A stretch of 49,004 nt of DNA, taken from the NCBI RefSeq assembly GCF_003258295.1, contig NZ_QKYN01000031.1:1-49004 (forward strand). The letters run 5' to 3'. Below are positions 14,925-24,098 of this stretch, in pieces (the first letter of the stretch is position 1; each line of letters begins with the position of its first letter). The position numbers and the translations under genes were made by a program. The DNA comes from Streptacidiphilus pinicola. Lineage in GTDB: Bacteria; Actinomycetota; Actinomycetes; Streptomycetales; Streptomycetaceae. The notes beneath the pieces are model-generated. The model saw only the letters and a program-made list of their open reading frames with translations, was not told where the DNA came from and did not search any database.

Positions 14925-17666
14925 ATGAGTCGACTTGGACCAGGTCAGGCCACTCTCCCGACAGACCACCCGCCCACCCGCGGCGCCGGGCCGATGCCCG
15001 GAACCGCGGGTTCGGTAGCGGGCCTGGTCGGCCTGGCGGACACGGCTGTGCTGCGCATCAATCCGCTGCCGGGCCGCCGCCTCGGCACCCCGGAACTGAC
15101 CGCGGCGATCGGCGTCCTGGTAGAGGCGGAGCGGCTGTGCGCCTCACTGGCCGACGCCGCCTGCGCCGAGCTGTTCGACCTCGCCGCGTCGGCCACCGGC
15201 CGGGATCTTCAACACATCCTGGAGCTGAAGCGGGCCGTGTACAACAGCCGCGCCCCCAGAGCGTCGGCCCACGCCCGCGCCTGGCCCGCCACGACCACCG
15301 CGTGGCTGGCGGCCTGGCAACGCAGCGCCCTCGCGCGCAGCGTGCTGACCACGGGGTACGAGACCCATCTGGCCGAGGAACGGGCCGCGCTGGCCGAGGC
15401 CGTCGGAGCTGAGCCGTTCCAGTTGTCGCTGGCGCTCACCTCTCCCCAGGTTCTGGAGGCGGTGCGCCGCTACGCACGCTCCGCCGGCCGCCCCTCCAAG
15501 CAGGACCGAAGGTCCGAACGGGGCATTCTTCAGCATCTGGCCCGGGCCATGGTGCGCACCTCACCGCTGTCCCGGCTCACGGCGATCGGTTTCGCGTCCT
15601 GGTCCGAGCAGGGCGTCGCGCTCGACCGGGTCGTCTTCCGGCGCCGCCGGACGCACTCGGTCCCCTCGGTGGACCGGGCGCTGTTCTCCCAACTGGTCGG
15701 TGGCCTGATGTCGGGAGCCGTCGCAGCGGGCGAAGGCGGCGCGCCGGGAGAGGGCGTCGGGCCAGGTGAGGGCGTCACCCGTGGGGGCGGCGTGTTGGTG
15801 ACGGTGATGCAGAACCCGATGCTTCGCACCACGCAGGACACCGTGCGCTTCCACCAGCGCGACGGATCGCAGATCCGGGTGGTCTCCACCGCGCTCACCG
15901 ATCAGTTGCGGACCCTGCTGGACCTCACCGCGCTGGGGCCGGTCGCCGTCGCGGAGCTGAGCCGGGCGCTGGCGGACCGTCTTGCGGGCACCGTGCAGCA
16001 GACCGAACGCATGGTCCGCGCCGCGTGCGCCGTCCAGATCCTGGTCCCTGGGCCGGTGTTGGACGAGCAGAGCCCGGACCCGTTGCCGGTAGCCACGGAG
16101 CTCCTGCGTGAGCACGCCCCGGTCGCGGCCGCGGAGCTGGCCCAGGTGTCCGGTGCGCTCGGCCGACTCGCCACGGCGACAGTGCACGAGCGGGTGGCCT
16201 TGTTGAAGCGGCTGGAGTCGGCGCAGCAGCGGCTGGACGCGCTCGGTGCGCAACCGGGTCCTCGGCTGCGGGTCAACGAGGACTACGTGATCGACCCGTT
16301 CGAGGTCTCGGCCGCCGGCTACCGGCAGGCCCTCGACGGCCTCGCCCGTACCGCCGAGTTCGCCGCGCTCTTCGACCGTCATCACGAGTACCGGGCGATG
16401 GCGTGCGGCCTGTTCGTGGAGCGTTTCGGTCAAGGTGCCTCGGTCTCCTTGGTCGACCACGCCGCTGGCCTGGTGGCCGGCGTCCTTGGTCGCGAGGCCC
16501 GGATCGGCGACCCGACGGTCGGTGGCCCGGCAATCGGCGATCCGGCGGTGGTCGATGATCCCGCTGCCCATGACCTCGCCCAGGGCTTCGGCCCGCGTGA
16601 CGGTTCGCTGACCGCGTTGCTGAGGCTGCGGACGACTGCAGTGCGCACGCTCGCCGAGCAGATCGCCCGCCATCGGACCGAGCGGGCGCAGGCCGAGGAG
16701 TTGGCGCTGGATCCCGGGCTGCTGGCCGAGTTGGTGTCCGCGTTGCCCGAGAGGTTCCGGCGGTCGGCGGCCTCGTACGCACTCGTGGTCCAGCCGGTCG
16801 GAGGGCGGCTGGTGCTCAACGGCTGCTACCCCGGCCACGGCCAGCTCGGTATGCGTTTCCTCGGCGCGGACCGCGATCTGGGCGGCCGGGCAGCGAAGTC
16901 GGTCGCGCGCCGTGCGACCGCCCTCTTCTCGGCGGACGGGGCCGACGTGCGGGAGGACCGCGGGCTGCACGGAGCCAACATCAACCACCGGATCCCGCTG
17001 CTGGAGCGCGCCGTCACCCCCGAGGACTGGCTCGGGGTCCGGCTGGCGCACGATCCGGTCCAGGACGAGCTGGTGCTGCTGGACGCGGACGGCGAGCGGG
17101 TGCGTCCGGTCTCGCTGGGAATGGGCTGGCCTGAGCTGCACCCGGCCCCGCTGCGACTGGCCACCTGGCTGTCCGACGTGGGCCGGGTGAACATCGAGTC
17201 CTTCGGTTGGGGACAGGCCCCCGCGGCGGACCGCACCTGTGCCGTCCCCCGGCTGACGGTGGGTCATGTGGTGCTCCAGCGCCGCCGCTGGTACCCCGGG
17301 GCCGACTTCCCGTCCGCTCCCGGGCCCGACGGGCCGGCGAGGCATCTGGTCGACCTCACGGCCTGGCGGGCGGCGAACGGCGTCCCGGACGAAGTCGTGA
17401 TCAAGACCGGCTACGACGCCGCCGTGATCACGCGTGCCATCACGACCGGCGCCTATCCGGCGCATCGGCATCCGGAGAAGCCGCAGTACGTGGACCTGGC
17501 CAGCGCGCTGGCCGTGCGGACGCTGCCCCGGTTCCTGGACCGCCGCCCCCCCGGCAACTACCTGGAAGAGGCCCTGCCGGGGGTCCGCCAGGGGCAGCAC
17601 GCCATCGAGTGGGTCATCGAGCTCGACCGCCCCGCAGGGGCCCGATTCCAGCTGAGGAAACCATGA
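14925..17666 (+). CDS. LanB-type dehydratase, glutamylation domain (split lantibiotic dehydratase)
   Basis: The 913-residue protein corresponds to the N-terminal, tRNA-dependent glutamylation part of class I lantibiotic dehydratases, as in thiopeptide and goadsporin clusters. It should transfer glutamate from glutamyl-tRNA to Ser side chains of the precursor. Typical landmarks: PFQLSLALTSP; KQDRRSERGILQHLARAMVR followed by TSPLSRLTAIGF; PRLRVNEDYV; and a C-terminal PRLTVGHVVLQRRRWYP, ending shortly after EWVIELDRP. The sequence stops where the elimination domain would start. ATG 14925 has a GGAG five bases upstream. The longer TTG start at 14847 lies in the terminator hairpin. Two low-complexity inserts (about residues 265-285, GEGVGPGEGV-like, and about 525-545, repeated GDP) are unusual. 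The ATGA overlap at 17663 couples it to the next gene. Confidence 0.88.
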   Translation: MSRLGPGQATLPTDHPPTRGAGPMPGTAGSVAGLVGLADTAVLRINPLPGRRLGTPELTAAIGVLVEAERLCASLADAACAELFDLAASATGRDLQHILELKRAVYNSRAPRASAHARAWPATTTAWLAAWQRSALARSVLTTGYETHLAEERAALAEAVGAEPFQLSLALTSPQVLEAVRRYARSAGRPSKQDRRSERGILQHLARAMVRTSPLSRLTAIGFASWSEQGVALDRVVFRRRRTHSVPSVDRALFSQLVGGLMSGAVAAGEGGAPGEGVGPGEGVTRGGGVLVTVMQNPMLRTTQDTVRFHQRDGSQIRVVSTALTDQLRTLLDLTALGPVAVAELSRALADRLAGTVQQTERMVRAACAVQILVPGPVLDEQSPDPLPVATELLREHAPVAAAELAQVSGALGRLATATVHERVALLKRLESAQQRLDALGAQPGPRLRVNEDYVIDPFEVSAAGYRQALDGLARTAEFAALFDRHHEYRAMACGLFVERFGQGASVSLVDHAAGLVAGVLGREARIGDPTVGGPAIGDPAVVDDPAAHDLAQGFGPRDGSLTALLRLRTTAVRTLAEQIARHRTERAQAEELALDPGLLAELVSALPERFRRSAASYALVVQPVGGRLVLNGCYPGHGQLGMRFLGADRDLGGRAAKSVARRATALFSADGADVREDRGLHGANINHRIPLLERAVTPEDWLGVRLAHDPVQDELVLLDADGERVRPVSLGMGWPELHPAPLRLATWLSDVGRVNIESFGWGQAPAADRTCAVPRLTVGHVVLQRRRWYPGADFPSAPGPDGPARHLVDLTAWRAANGVPDEVVIKTGYDAAVITRAITTGAYPAHRHPEKPQYVDLASALAVRTLPRFLDRRPPGNYLEEALPGVRQGQHAIEWVIELDRPAGARFQLRKP

Positions 17667-19495
17667 GGGTCAAACTGCGTCCGGACGCGCACTGCGCCCC
17701 GGTCCCGCAAGGGGTCTACTGGGCCCGGGGCGAGCACACGTTCGTCCTGTCCGGTCCGCCCGCGCTCCACTTGGTCGTCGACTCCCAGCTCGACGCCCTG
17801 CTGGGCGGTACGAGCCTGGACGAGATGGTGGCGGCGGCCGGGGACGAGCGGGCCCGGCCGGTCCTCGAGCATGTCGTGCGCGTACTGGTCGCCCAGGACG
17901 TGCTGATCGACCTGGACGCGGTGGAGGGCCCGCTGCCGGACCGGGAGACCGCCGCGCGCCATGCCGAACTGCTCTGCTATCTGGAGACCAACTGCGCCGA
18001 GCCGTACCGGGCCTTCGCCGCGGTGCGCGCCGCCCGGGTGGCGGTGGCCGGTGACGGAGCGGCGGCGCAGGCCGCGCGGCGCGGACTGGCCGCGAACGGC
18101 ACGGGTGAGACGACGGAGCTTCGACTTCCCCTCGCCCCGGACCGCTCCGCGACGGCGACATCGGTAGCGGTAGCGGCGGAGACGGCGACGGTGGTCGTGC
18201 TGGTCGACGACCACGACAGCCCGTTGGATCTGTCCGCCACCGCCGCGCTGCTGGCTTCGGGCACGCCCGTGGTGCCGGTCGTCGCCGGGGCGGCGCTCGC
18301 CGTGGTCGGGCCGGTGTGCACGAACCCGGAGGAACTACGGGCCTTCCAGGCCGTTCAGGCCCGAGCCGCCGCCTGGCAGGAGGCCGGGACACAGTCCGCG
18401 GCGCCGCGCCCGCTGAGCGCGGTGCTGGCCGGCGCCCTGGCCGCCCAGGTCGTGCTGGAGCGGCTCTCCGGCACCGACCACGGTCGGCATACCGCGTGGG
18501 TGGTGCACGGCCATGCGGTGCAGACCGAGGTCGTTCCGGTCCCGGACGCCGGGCCGGGGCCGTCCTGGCGCGCGGTGGGCCCGACCGAGGTCCTCGTGGC
18601 GGCGCTCGCGACAGCCGATCGCGCCGACACCGCGCCCGGAACCGACGGCGGCGGCCCGGTCGGCGCGCACCCGACCGGCGACGCCGGAGGCGACTCGGAG
18701 TCCACCGGCCCGGCGCAGTTCCACCTCGACGCCGCAGTCACCGCCCGGTGGACCGGTCTCGCCCGCTGGGGCCGGGATCTCGATCTGCCGCAACTGCCCG
18801 TCAACCTGGTCACCGCCGAGTCGGCCGCGGGCCCGCACTTCCTGGGGTGGGGCACGAACCGCGCCGCCGCCGGCGTGACGGCCGGACTGTCGGTACTGCG
18901 CCACCGCGCCGCCCAGGAACGGACGGACGAATCCGACGCCGGGTGGCTCCCCGCTGCCGGGCTCACCCCGGCCCGCTGGCTGGCGGACGGGCTGCTGCGC
19001 CGGGCCGGCCAGGACGAACTGGCACCCTCGGGTGGCACGTCCCTGGCCTGGGAAGACCTCGGCAGCATCGTGGTCCGCTCGCAGTGGAGCGTGCTGCGGG
19101 ACTTCTTCGGTGTCCCCGCCGCGCTGCGACTGCACACGGTCTCGGGGCTGGACTGGCAGCTGGTCAGCGCGACGGATGAGCTCACCGGCGAGGTGCTGGA
19201 CACCCAGTGGGGACCGAGCCGCGCCTCCGCCGCGTACGCGGCCCTGCTCGCCGCCACCGCCCGCGCGCAGTACCGGGCGGCCGGTCCCACCGCACCGCAG
19301 GCACCAGTCCTTCCTCCGGACCCGGTCGGCACCTGGGCGCTGGAGGTCGTCCCGGAACACCGCATCCATGACTGCCTGCGTCAACTCCTGGCGCGGGCAA
19401 AGGACATGGGACTGCGCCCGGGCGCCCGGCAACTCGTGCGCGACGAGGCGCTCGGCGAGCTGCCGCTGACCTGCGGTTGGGTGGGACTCAGATGA
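17663..19495 (+). CDS. E1/Ocin-ThiF-like leader-binding partner of the cyclodehydratase
   Basis: The 610-residue protein resembles the ThiF-like partner (TbtF type) of YcaO cyclodehydratases. The first 90 or so residues look like a winged-helix peptide-clamp (RRE) domain, with a beta strand HTFVLSGPPALHLVVDS and the helix VRVLVAQDVLIDLD. The middle is a degenerate Rossmann-like E1 fold without an ATP site. The C-terminal third (from LPQLPVNLVTAES) has the SSVVRSQWSVLRDFFG-like segment typical of TOMM-associated proteins. It should capture the leader and deliver the core to the YcaO enzyme. The start ATG 17663 overlaps the dehydratase stop and its own stop overlaps the YcaO start. Alternative: a non-catalytic ThiF scaffold of a related LAP system. 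Confidence 0.82.
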   Translation: MRVKLRPDAHCAPVPQGVYWARGEHTFVLSGPPALHLVVDSQLDALLGGTSLDEMVAAAGDERARPVLEHVVRVLVAQDVLIDLDAVEGPLPDRETAARHAELLCYLETNCAEPYRAFAAVRAARVAVAGDGAAAQAARRGLAANGTGETTELRLPLAPDRSATATSVAVAAETATVVVLVDDHDSPLDLSATAALLASGTPVVPVVAGAALAVVGPVCTNPEELRAFQAVQARAAAWQEAGTQSAAPRPLSAVLAGALAAQVVLERLSGTDHGRHTAWVVHGHAVQTEVVPVPDAGPGPSWRAVGPTEVLVAALATADRADTAPGTDGGGPVGAHPTGDAGGDSESTGPAQFHLDAAVTARWTGLARWGRDLDLPQLPVNLVTAESAAGPHFLGWGTNRAAAGVTAGLSVLRHRAAQERTDESDAGWLPAAGLTPARWLADGLLRRAGQDELAPSGGTSLAWEDLGSIVVRSQWSVLRDFFGVPAALRLHTVSGLDWQLVSATDELTGEVLDTQWGPSRASAAYAALLAATARAQYRAAGPTAPQAPVLPPDPVGTWALEVVPEHRIHDCLRQLLARAKDMGLRPGARQLVRDEALGELPLTCGWVGLR

Positions 19496-21483
19496 GCGCG
19501 CCGACCGACGGCCGCCCCGCCGCGTCCCGGGTGCTGCCCGGCCCCGACGCGCCGGACGGCCTGCTGGCCCTGCCCTGGCACAAGCCGTGGGACGGACGAG
19601 CGGACGCACCGCTGATCGCCGTTGCCGCAGGCTATGACGTGCGCTGGGAGCGGGAGGTATTCGGCCTCGCCCGCGCGCAGGGCAGATCCCTGCTCTCCGT
19701 CCGCGCGACCCCGGCGGAGATCCTGATCGGGCCGCTGTGGACCCCTGACGGCACGTCGGGCTGCGCCGGCTGCGCGCAGGCCAGGGACGCCGACCGCGAG
19801 CCGGCGGGGAGCGCTCACGGCCCGCACCACCACCACCCGGAGCGGCATCCGGCCGCCGTGGCGGTGGACGCAGCGGCCGCGCAGCTGGCGCCGCGGCCCA
19901 CCTCGCCGGTCCTCACACCGGTCCTCGGGCAGCTCCTCGCCGAACTGACCGACCAGAGCCGGCCCTTGCTCGCCTCGGGCGAATTGCTCTCGCTCACCCC
20001 CACCGGCGTCCTGCGCCTGTACCGGGTGGCGCCGAGCATCCGCTGCACGGTGTGCACCGACAGCCCGGGCCCGCGGCGCGGCGATCCGGCCGAGCCGCCG
20101 AGCTCCCGCACGCTTCGCGCCCGGCCCACCGCCTCCCCGGTGCCCGACCGGGGCGAGCCGCCCTTCCAGCTGGATCCCGAAAAGATGCGCGACGCGCTGG
20201 CCGATCCTCGGTTCGGACCGGTGCTCGCCATGCAGCGCGCCGTGCGGGTCGGCATGGCGATGACCGAGACCCGCCTGCTCGGGGCGAGGTTCGCGGGCCA
20301 CGGCCGCGGGTCGACCTTCCGGCACGCCGATGCCGTGAGCTGCCTGGAGGCTTTCGAGCGCAACGGCGGCTTTCCGCACGTCGCGCCGGTCGTGTCGGGC
20401 GCCACAGCACGGCAGTTGGGAGACCGCGCGCTCCCGCTGGACGGGCTGGGACACTACACCGCGCGGCAGTTGGACTCGCCGCAGGCCCGACTGCGGCCCT
20501 TCGACGAGGACACCCCGATGGACTGGGTGTGGGGCCACCGGCTGGACGACGGCCGGCCGCTGCTCGTACCGGCCGAGCTGGGCTTCTACCAGTACCAGTA
20601 CCCCGACGACCCGGACGCGCCCGAACAGGCAGGCGGGAGGCACTTCTTCCATGACACCTCCAGCGGCTGCGCACTCGGCGGCAGCTACGAGGAGGCCACG
20701 CTGCACTCCCTGCTGGAACTGGCCGAGCGGGACGCCTTCCTGCTCTCCTGGCACCGCCGCCTGCCGCTGCCGCGGATCGCGGCCGGGGACATCACCGACC
20801 GGGAGTGTCTGCTGCTGCTCCGGCAGGTCAAGGACCAGGGTTACCAGGTGCACCTGCTGGCCGCCACTGCGGATCTCTCGATCCCGGTGGTCTGGGCGCT
20901 GGCGTTGCGCGAGGACGGCCGGATGCCCGCCACCCTCAGTGCCGCCGGTTCCGGGGCCGATCCGATGGGGGCCGTCAGGGCCGGCTTGTGGGAGCTGTCC
21001 CAGATGGTCGGCGCGGGGGCGGACTGGGACGTCGAGGCGGCCCGGCCGCTCGTGAACGATCCCTGGCTCGTCCAGGAGATGTCCGACCACCACAAGCGGT
21101 ACGCGTACCCGGAACTGCTTCCCCGCGTGCAAGCCCTGCTGGGTGGACCGACAACGAGCCTGGCCGAGGCGTTCCCCGGCTGGCCGGGAGTCTTCACCAG
21201 GGCCGCCCAGGGGGACCTGACGCAGGCGCTGCGCTTCGTCGAAGGACTGTTCCGGCAGGCCGGTCTGGACCGCATCGTGGTGGTGGACCAGTCCACGCCC
21301 GAGCACACCGCCGCCGGCCTGTCCGTCGTCAAAGCCGTGGTGCCCGGCATCCTGCCGATGTGCTTCGGGCAGGCACGGCAGCGGCTGTCCGGACTGCCGC
21401 GGCTGACGAACGCGATCGCGGACGCCCACGGAGCTCCGCCGGGTGACGCGGACCTCCCGCTCGACCCCCACCCCTTCCCATGA
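19492..21483 (+). CDS. YcaO cyclodehydratase (azoline-forming)
   Basis: YcaO proteins use ATP to cyclise Cys/Ser/Thr into thiazolines or oxazolines. The 663-residue product has an N-terminal region with two CxxC motifs (GCAGC at 91-94 and RCTVC at 185-188), probably a zinc tetrathiolate. The YcaO domain begins near 225. ATP- and Mg-binding Glu-rich helices follow (SCLEAFER about 284-290 and LLELAERDAFLLSW). The protein ends in PHPFP, a C-terminal PxPxP motif that is established as important for azoline-forming YcaO enzymes. Start ATG 19492 and stop 21483 overlap the neighbouring genes. It contains a His-rich HGPHHHHPERH stretch (about 109-119), an unusual linker. All catalytic features I can check are present. 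Confidence 0.92.
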   Translation: MSAPTDGRPAASRVLPGPDAPDGLLALPWHKPWDGRADAPLIAVAAGYDVRWEREVFGLARAQGRSLLSVRATPAEILIGPLWTPDGTSGCAGCAQARDADREPAGSAHGPHHHHPERHPAAVAVDAAAAQLAPRPTSPVLTPVLGQLLAELTDQSRPLLASGELLSLTPTGVLRLYRVAPSIRCTVCTDSPGPRRGDPAEPPSSRTLRARPTASPVPDRGEPPFQLDPEKMRDALADPRFGPVLAMQRAVRVGMAMTETRLLGARFAGHGRGSTFRHADAVSCLEAFERNGGFPHVAPVVSGATARQLGDRALPLDGLGHYTARQLDSPQARLRPFDEDTPMDWVWGHRLDDGRPLLVPAELGFYQYQYPDDPDAPEQAGGRHFFHDTSSGCALGGSYEEATLHSLLELAERDAFLLSWHRRLPLPRIAAGDITDRECLLLLRQVKDQGYQVHLLAATADLSIPVVWALALREDGRMPATLSAAGSGADPMGAVRAGLWELSQMVGAGADWDVEAARPLVNDPWLVQEMSDHHKRYAYPELLPRVQALLGGPTTSLAEAFPGWPGVFTRAAQGDLTQALRFVEGLFRQAGLDRIVVVDQSTPEHTAAGLSVVKAVVPGILPMCFGQARQRLSGLPRLTNAIADAHGAPPGDADLPLDPHPFP

Positions 21484-23075
21484 GCGCCCTCGGAAAGGCA
21501 GCGTCACCGATGACGACGACCGACGTCCGACTGTTCGCCTACCGGCAGGGAGCCTTGCGGGTCCGTCTGACCGAGCAACCGGGGACCGACGACTCCGCGC
21601 CTTCCACGGCGATCCTGCCGCCGGCCGGGGCGCGCAGCCCACTGGGGCGGCCGCTCCCGTCGGGCACCCACCATTTGCTCGACCGGGCCCGGTACCCGCG
21701 GCCGCTCACCCGGGATGCCGTCTCGGCGCTGCCGCCCGAGGACGTACTGGGTCACCTGCTGGTCGCCGCCGTCGGACTGCAGCGGCGGGAACCCTCCCAC
21801 CAGTTCAACGACCACCGCTCGGTCGCCTCCGTCCGCAGCAAGTTCCCCGTGCACGTCTTCGTGCTGGCTCCTGAAGGGTCGTTCTCCTACCTGGACCTCT
21901 ACCGGCACGCGCTGGTCGATCTCCCCCACACCGCGGTCACCCCGGGCGATGCCGCCGGCCTCCTGCCCGCGCCCGGCGACCTCACCGTGCTCCTGGCCGC
22001 CCGCTTCACCGACCTGCCCCAGCCGTACGGCCGACTACGGTGCGCCCTGAGCCTGCTGGAACTGGGCATCAACCTGCGGGCGCTGCACGTCGCCGCGCAT
22101 CTGCTGGGCGTCCCGGTCCGGCTGCGGTCGGACGGCACGGTGACCTCCGCGGCCGGCCGCCTGCTGGCGGGCAGCGGTCCTGGGACCTGGTCCCCGCCCC
22201 TGGTGCTGACCCTGGAGGGTGTCGGCCCGCTTCCGTCCAGCCGCCTCCTGCCGGGCCCGGCCGGCGCCGCCGAGGCGCAGGACGGTCCGGCGCAGTACGA
22301 GGCGGAGGCCGCGCTGCTGGCTCAGCAGTCCGGCCACGCCTCGGTCCTGGAAGCCGTGGAGGTGACCGCGCCCCTGGCTTCGCTGACCTGCGCCACGGCC
22401 GAGCCGGTACGCGGCGTGCCGTCCCTGCCGGACCTGCCCGCACCAGACGCCGTCGCGGCGCGGCCCAGCTGGGCGCAGACACTGTGGAACCGCTCCGCCG
22501 GCCGGTCTCCCGCAACGGTCATGGGATTCTCCGCCCGGCCCACGGTGCTCGGCGGGGAGGTTCTCGCGGACATGCTGGCATGGTTCGGGGAGCCCGCGCC
22601 GGAGCCGCTGCTCGCCGAGGTGGGTCGCAAGGTGCGGATCAGCGTCGCGCTCCAGCGCCTGGCCGGGCTGCCCACCGGCCGCTACGGGGTGGTGGAGGGG
22701 CGGATCGAGTCCGAGCAGCCGGACCCCGGGCTGATGCAGTCGCTTCAGGACGCCTTCAGCTATCCCCTTGGGCCCGATGTGGACTGCGGGTTGCGCCATG
22801 CGAACGCGATGTGGGTCTTCTCCGCCGACCTCGACGGGATTCTCCAGGAGTTCGGGCCGGCCGGCTGGTCACTGCTTCAGCTGTGGTGCGGCTGGGCGAC
22901 GCACGGTTTGGCGATCGCCGCCGCCGCGCACGGCCTGTTCGCCCGCCCGGCCCGCTCCGTCGACGAACTCTGGCTGCAGCGGACCATGGACCTGCCGCGG
23001 GAGACGCTTCCGGTGTTCACCGTCATCTGCGGCCGTTCGCGGTTCGCCGAACCGATGTTGGACCTGCGGATATGA
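21480..23075 (+). CDS. Double nitroreductase-fold azoline dehydrogenase (SagB/TbtE-like)
   Basis: The 531-residue protein appears to hold two nitroreductase-type domains. The first contains HQFNDHRSVASVRSK and later LRCALSLLELGINLRALHVA. The second contains WNRSAGRSPATVMGF and later LLQLWCGWATHGLAIAAAAH. Proteins of this family use FMN to oxidise thiazolines/oxazolines to thiazoles/oxazoles in thiopeptide, goadsporin and LAP pathways. I saw no LanB elimination domain fused to it, unlike the bifunctional LazF type. The start ATG 21480 overlaps the YcaO stop; a second ATG at 21510 is possible. The stop overlaps the next gene (ATGA). Confidence 0.8.
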   Translation: MSALGKAASPMTTTDVRLFAYRQGALRVRLTEQPGTDDSAPSTAILPPAGARSPLGRPLPSGTHHLLDRARYPRPLTRDAVSALPPEDVLGHLLVAAVGLQRREPSHQFNDHRSVASVRSKFPVHVFVLAPEGSFSYLDLYRHALVDLPHTAVTPGDAAGLLPAPGDLTVLLAARFTDLPQPYGRLRCALSLLELGINLRALHVAAHLLGVPVRLRSDGTVTSAAGRLLAGSGPGTWSPPLVLTLEGVGPLPSSRLLPGPAGAAEAQDGPAQYEAEAALLAQQSGHASVLEAVEVTAPLASLTCATAEPVRGVPSLPDLPAPDAVAARPSWAQTLWNRSAGRSPATVMGFSARPTVLGGEVLADMLAWFGEPAPEPLLAEVGRKVRISVALQRLAGLPTGRYGVVEGRIESEQPDPGLMQSLQDAFSYPLGPDVDCGLRHANAMWVFSADLDGILQEFGPAGWSLLQLWCGWATHGLAIAAAAHGLFARPARSVDELWLQRTMDLPRETLPVFTVICGRSRFAEPMLDLRI

Positions 23076-24076
23076 CAGCTCGGAAGATGCCGGACCCACA
23101 GAGCCGGCAGGGCCTGCCGAGCGGGCAGGGCTGGCAGAGCTGGCACCTGCACGTGGCCACGTTCGCCCCGGGCGCCCTGGACGCCGTCGTGACCGATGTG
23201 GTGGGGGCACTGGCCGACCAGCTGTGCCTGCTCGAACCCGACGGCCGGCCGTGGTTCTTCGTGCGGTACTGGCAGGGCGGCCCGCATCTGCGTCTGCGCG
23301 TACGCGCGCTGTCGCCCGGCGAGAGTGACCGGGTCGAGTCGGTGCTGGTCGACCGTCTGCGCGCCCTCGACGCCGCCGTACCGCCGACGCAGCGGCTCGA
23401 CCAGGACAGCTATGCCCTGGCCGTGCAGCGGCTCGCGACCGCGGGCGAGCAGGAGACCCCGCTCCCGATCGGGGACCTGCTCGCGCCGGGGGTCCGGCGG
23501 GCCGTCTACGAGCCGGAGTACCAGCGGTACGGCGGCCGTCACCTCATCGCGCTCACCGAACACCTCTTCCACTGCTCCAGCCGCGTGGCCCTGCGCGCCT
23601 GCCTGGCCAGACAGGGCACGCCTCACGCACTGGGCTCGGGACTGGAGGCCTTCGCCGCTGCGTGCTCGGTTCTCGACGGCGAGGGACCCGGCGGGAGCCG
23701 ACGCCGCTTCCTGGCGGCGCAGCGCGATTCCTGGCTGAACTGGGCCCCACCCGCGCAAGGCCCGGCCGACGGCGCCGATCCGTGCGGCAGTTCCGGCGAC
23801 ATCCACCGCCGGCGTGCCGCGCTCGCCCGGACGCAGGTCGCCGCGCTCGGAACGATGGCCCCCCGGCTTCGCGGCGCGATGCGCGCCGGCGACCCGCGCT
23901 GGGCGCCGTGGACCGATCCGCTGCACGCCGCCCTGCGGACCTGGACCGAGGAGTTCGGCTCCGCCCGCGCCATGGGCGTTTTCGGCTCGCACCTCCACAT
24001 GACGGCCAACCGGCTGGGGGCGGGTCCCGGGCAGGAGGCCCGCATCGCCGAACTGCTGCTGGACCTGCTCGACTGA
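23072..24076 (+). CDS. SpaB-C/thiopeptide-type protein (LanB elimination domain-like)
   Basis: The 334-residue protein matches the C-terminal elimination-type domain found in split LanBs (thiopep_ocin family). The front holds WFFVRYWQGGPHLRLRVRAL, where LanB enzymes carry key Arg residues, and the end holds FGSHLHMTANRLG, the conserved His-Asn-Arg region. Both features favour the elimination reaction that turns glutamylated Ser into dehydroalanine. The same family also includes [4+2] pyridine synthases of thiopeptides (TbtD type), so that role cannot be excluded without phylogeny. Only one such protein is encoded here. The ATGA overlap with the dehydrogenase couples translation. It is the last gene of the cluster. 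Confidence 0.82.
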   Translation: MTARKMPDPQSRQGLPSGQGWQSWHLHVATFAPGALDAVVTDVVGALADQLCLLEPDGRPWFFVRYWQGGPHLRLRVRALSPGESDRVESVLVDRLRALDAAVPPTQRLDQDSYALAVQRLATAGEQETPLPIGDLLAPGVRRAVYEPEYQRYGGRHLIALTEHLFHCSSRVALRACLARQGTPHALGSGLEAFAAACSVLDGEGPGGSRRRFLAAQRDSWLNWAPPAQGPADGADPCGSSGDIHRRRAALARTQVAALGTMAPRLRGAMRAGDPRWAPWTDPLHAALRTWTEEFGSARAMGVFGSHLHMTANRLGAGPGQEARIAELLLDLLD

Positions 24077-24098
24077 AGGGGCCTCAGGCCTGGTTCAG
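24073..24098. terminator. Hairpin between convergent RiPP and regulator genes
   Basis: CTGAA at 24073-24077 pairs with TTCAG at 24094-24098, and an inner GGCC TCA GGCC pairs between them. It overlaps both stop codons and fits a bidirectional terminator for the enzyme operon and the LuxR gene. Confidence 0.45.

Noticed and set aside
15561-17600. Long minus-strand frame opposite the LanB gene
   Set aside because: It is rich in Gln, Gly and Arg with no family features, and matches the antisense of a well-supported gene.
19381-21642. 753-codon minus-strand frame across the YcaO gene
   Set aside because: GC-rich DNA creates long antisense frames; the plus strand carries clear YcaO motifs.
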